Assembly (NCBI GenBank): GCA_012512055.1
Contig: JAAZEW010000102.1
Location: forward strand, 1-6,677
Source: Bacillota bacterium
Lineage (GTDB): Bacteria; Bacillota_G; SHA-98; UBA4971
Length of the DNA stretch: 6,677 nt
Reading direction: 5' to 3'
The translations under genes and the position numbers were made by a program. Shown here in pieces: positions 5,695 through 6,677 of this stretch (position 1 is its first letter; the number at the start of each line of letters is the position of its first letter). Under the pieces are notes generated by a model, which saw only the letters and a list, made by a program, of their open reading frames with translations, did no database searches and had not been told where the DNA came from.

Positions 5695-6669
5695 CTATGG
5701 TTCCTCAAACAGGGTAGGTTGGGGATTGATCAAGGTTACACACTCACCCCGCATGATAAGGTCGTAGATTTCCGATGCATGAGCCAAGTCCCTATGATAG
5801 AACCGAAAAGCTGACGTAGCAACATAGTTCAACTCAAGCTCTATTGCAATCCACCTTCTGCCAAGGCTCTCTGCCGCCTCACCGGTGGTATTTGATCCAG
5901 CAAAAAAGTCCAGGACTAGGTCGCCCGGGTCAGTAAGAAACCTGATAAAGAATTCCGGGAGTTCCACTGGGAACCTTGCCGGATGTGCCTTGATTCCAAG
6001 TTCTCTGCAACATCGAATATACTGCGAGTTGCTGTCAGAATTGGAAATGGTCAAAAGATTCGACGGGATAGCTCCACCCTTGTCTACACCAAAATTCAGC
6101 GAAATGCTATGACCGGAAGGTCGTTCTTTGGGCTTATAGAATTTGTCTGGATCGCGTAAGAGTTTCTTCATTCGATCGGAATATGGTACTAGAACTCTTC
6201 TTACGTCTGCCTTGGGAAAGTGACTCTTGCTAAACCACCACACGTGGTTCACGGCATCTTTCGCCCGAATCTTGCGTTTATTGACCCATTCTATTGGTGA
6301 CGGGAGCTTTGACGGGTTGTACCAAAAGAATTCCTCCGCTAAATGATAACCCAAATCTTCGCAGAATCGGATGAGAACCTTATAGGGGTAAAGAGATCGA
6401 ACAGGCTTTCCTCTCTGGTACGCACCCCCAATATCCAGTACGAAGCTACCGTCCTCCGTCAATTTGCTTTTCACCTTAGATGCAAAAACAGAAAGCCAGT
6501 CTACGTATTCCGATTGAGGTCTATTACCATATTCTTTCTGGCGCTGAAGAGCAAAAGGAGGAGAGGTTATTGCTAGCTGCACCGATGAGTCTGGCAGCAT
6601 CTCGATAAGCTCCAGGGAGTTTCCACAATATGCCTTCCCGAGCTCTGTAAGATAGTTGGGTTGGTTCAC
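5695..6669 (-). CDS. Beta-class DNA methyltransferase, probably N4-cytosine
   Basis: This 324-residue enzyme transfers a methyl group from S-adenosylmethionine to a base in DNA. The catalytic motif IV is TSPPF (35-39), in the extended form ITSPPFALQRQKEYGN seen in PvuII/Cfr9I-type N4-cytosine methylases. The AdoMet-binding motif I, DFFAGSNTTGEAA, comes later at 254-266, preceded by HPARFPVELPEFFIRF and followed by GRRWIAIEL. Catalytic motif before AdoMet motif defines the beta class. The protein appears complete. The start is GTG 6669 with GGAG at 6674-6677; a 4-base spacing is short, and anything further upstream is outside the window. The recognition sequence cannot be read from the protein. 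No restriction nuclease gene is visible on either side; one could lie upstream beyond the right edge. It converges with tRNA-Arg. No terminator is seen after its stop. Confidence 0.94.
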   Translation of the reverse strand: MNQPNYLTELGKAYCGNSLELIEMLPDSSVQLAITSPPFALQRQKEYGNRPQSEYVDWLSVFASKVKSKLTEDGSFVLDIGGAYQRGKPVRSLYPYKVLIRFCEDLGYHLAEEFFWYNPSKLPSPIEWVNKRKIRAKDAVNHVWWFSKSHFPKADVRRVLVPYSDRMKKLLRDPDKFYKPKERPSGHSISLNFGVDKGGAIPSNLLTISNSDSNSQYIRCCRELGIKAHPARFPVELPEFFIRFLTDPGDLVLDFFAGSNTTGEAAESLGRRWIAIELELNYVATSAFRFYHRDLAHASEIYDLIMRGECVTLINPQPTLFEEP

Positions 6670-6677
6670 CGTGCTCC

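Overview
The window looks like a stretch of bacterial chromosome of moderate G+C. The two tRNA genes encode their own CCA ends. The promoters are of the standard vegetative type, the Shine-Dalgarno sequences are strong, and GTG starts occur. The tRNA sequences, a DUF441 (UPF0756/YeaL-type) membrane protein and a clostridial-style YgeW suggest an anaerobic member of the Bacillota (Clostridia-like). Synergistota or a related lineage cannot be excluded. This placement is an inference from memory of the families, not a search result.

Layout from left to right. Bases 1-333 hold no supportable gene. They contain a perfect 12-bp palindrome and then a degenerate 24-bp tandem repeat array of about ten units, which runs into the stop codon of the following gene. 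A DUF441 membrane protein (minus strand) and a 12-helix MFS drug-type exporter (plus strand) are divergently arranged. A tRNA-Ser(GCT) with its own promoter follows the exporter. Next come two minus-strand genes: a complete 396-residue knotted carbamoyltransferase YgeW, and upstream of it a secreted ankyrin-repeat protein. A 417-bp gap without a gene then leads to a tRNA-Arg(TCG) with a near-consensus promoter and a rho-independent terminator. The right end holds a minus-strand beta-class DNA methyltransferase of the N4-cytosine type, which starts a few bases inside the window edge.

How the genes relate. No single pathway joins them. The exporter and DUF441 protein are independent envelope genes. 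YgeW normally sits in purine or ureide catabolism clusters (ygeX, ygeY, ssnA, hyuA, xdh or selenium-dependent hydroxylase genes), but none of those is present, so here it is an orphan. It is visibly A+T-richer than the exporter, sits directly after a tRNA gene and has its own promoter, which fits acquisition by transfer. The methyltransferase lies next to the 3' end of tRNA-Arg. It could be half of a restriction-modification system whose nuclease lies beyond the right edge, or a solitary methylase.

I did not find a convincing new multi-gene system. The points most worth a second look are the 24-bp array at the 3' end of the DUF441 gene, the orphan YgeW, the secreted ankyrin protein with a non-repeat insertion, and the tRNA-flanked methyltransferase.
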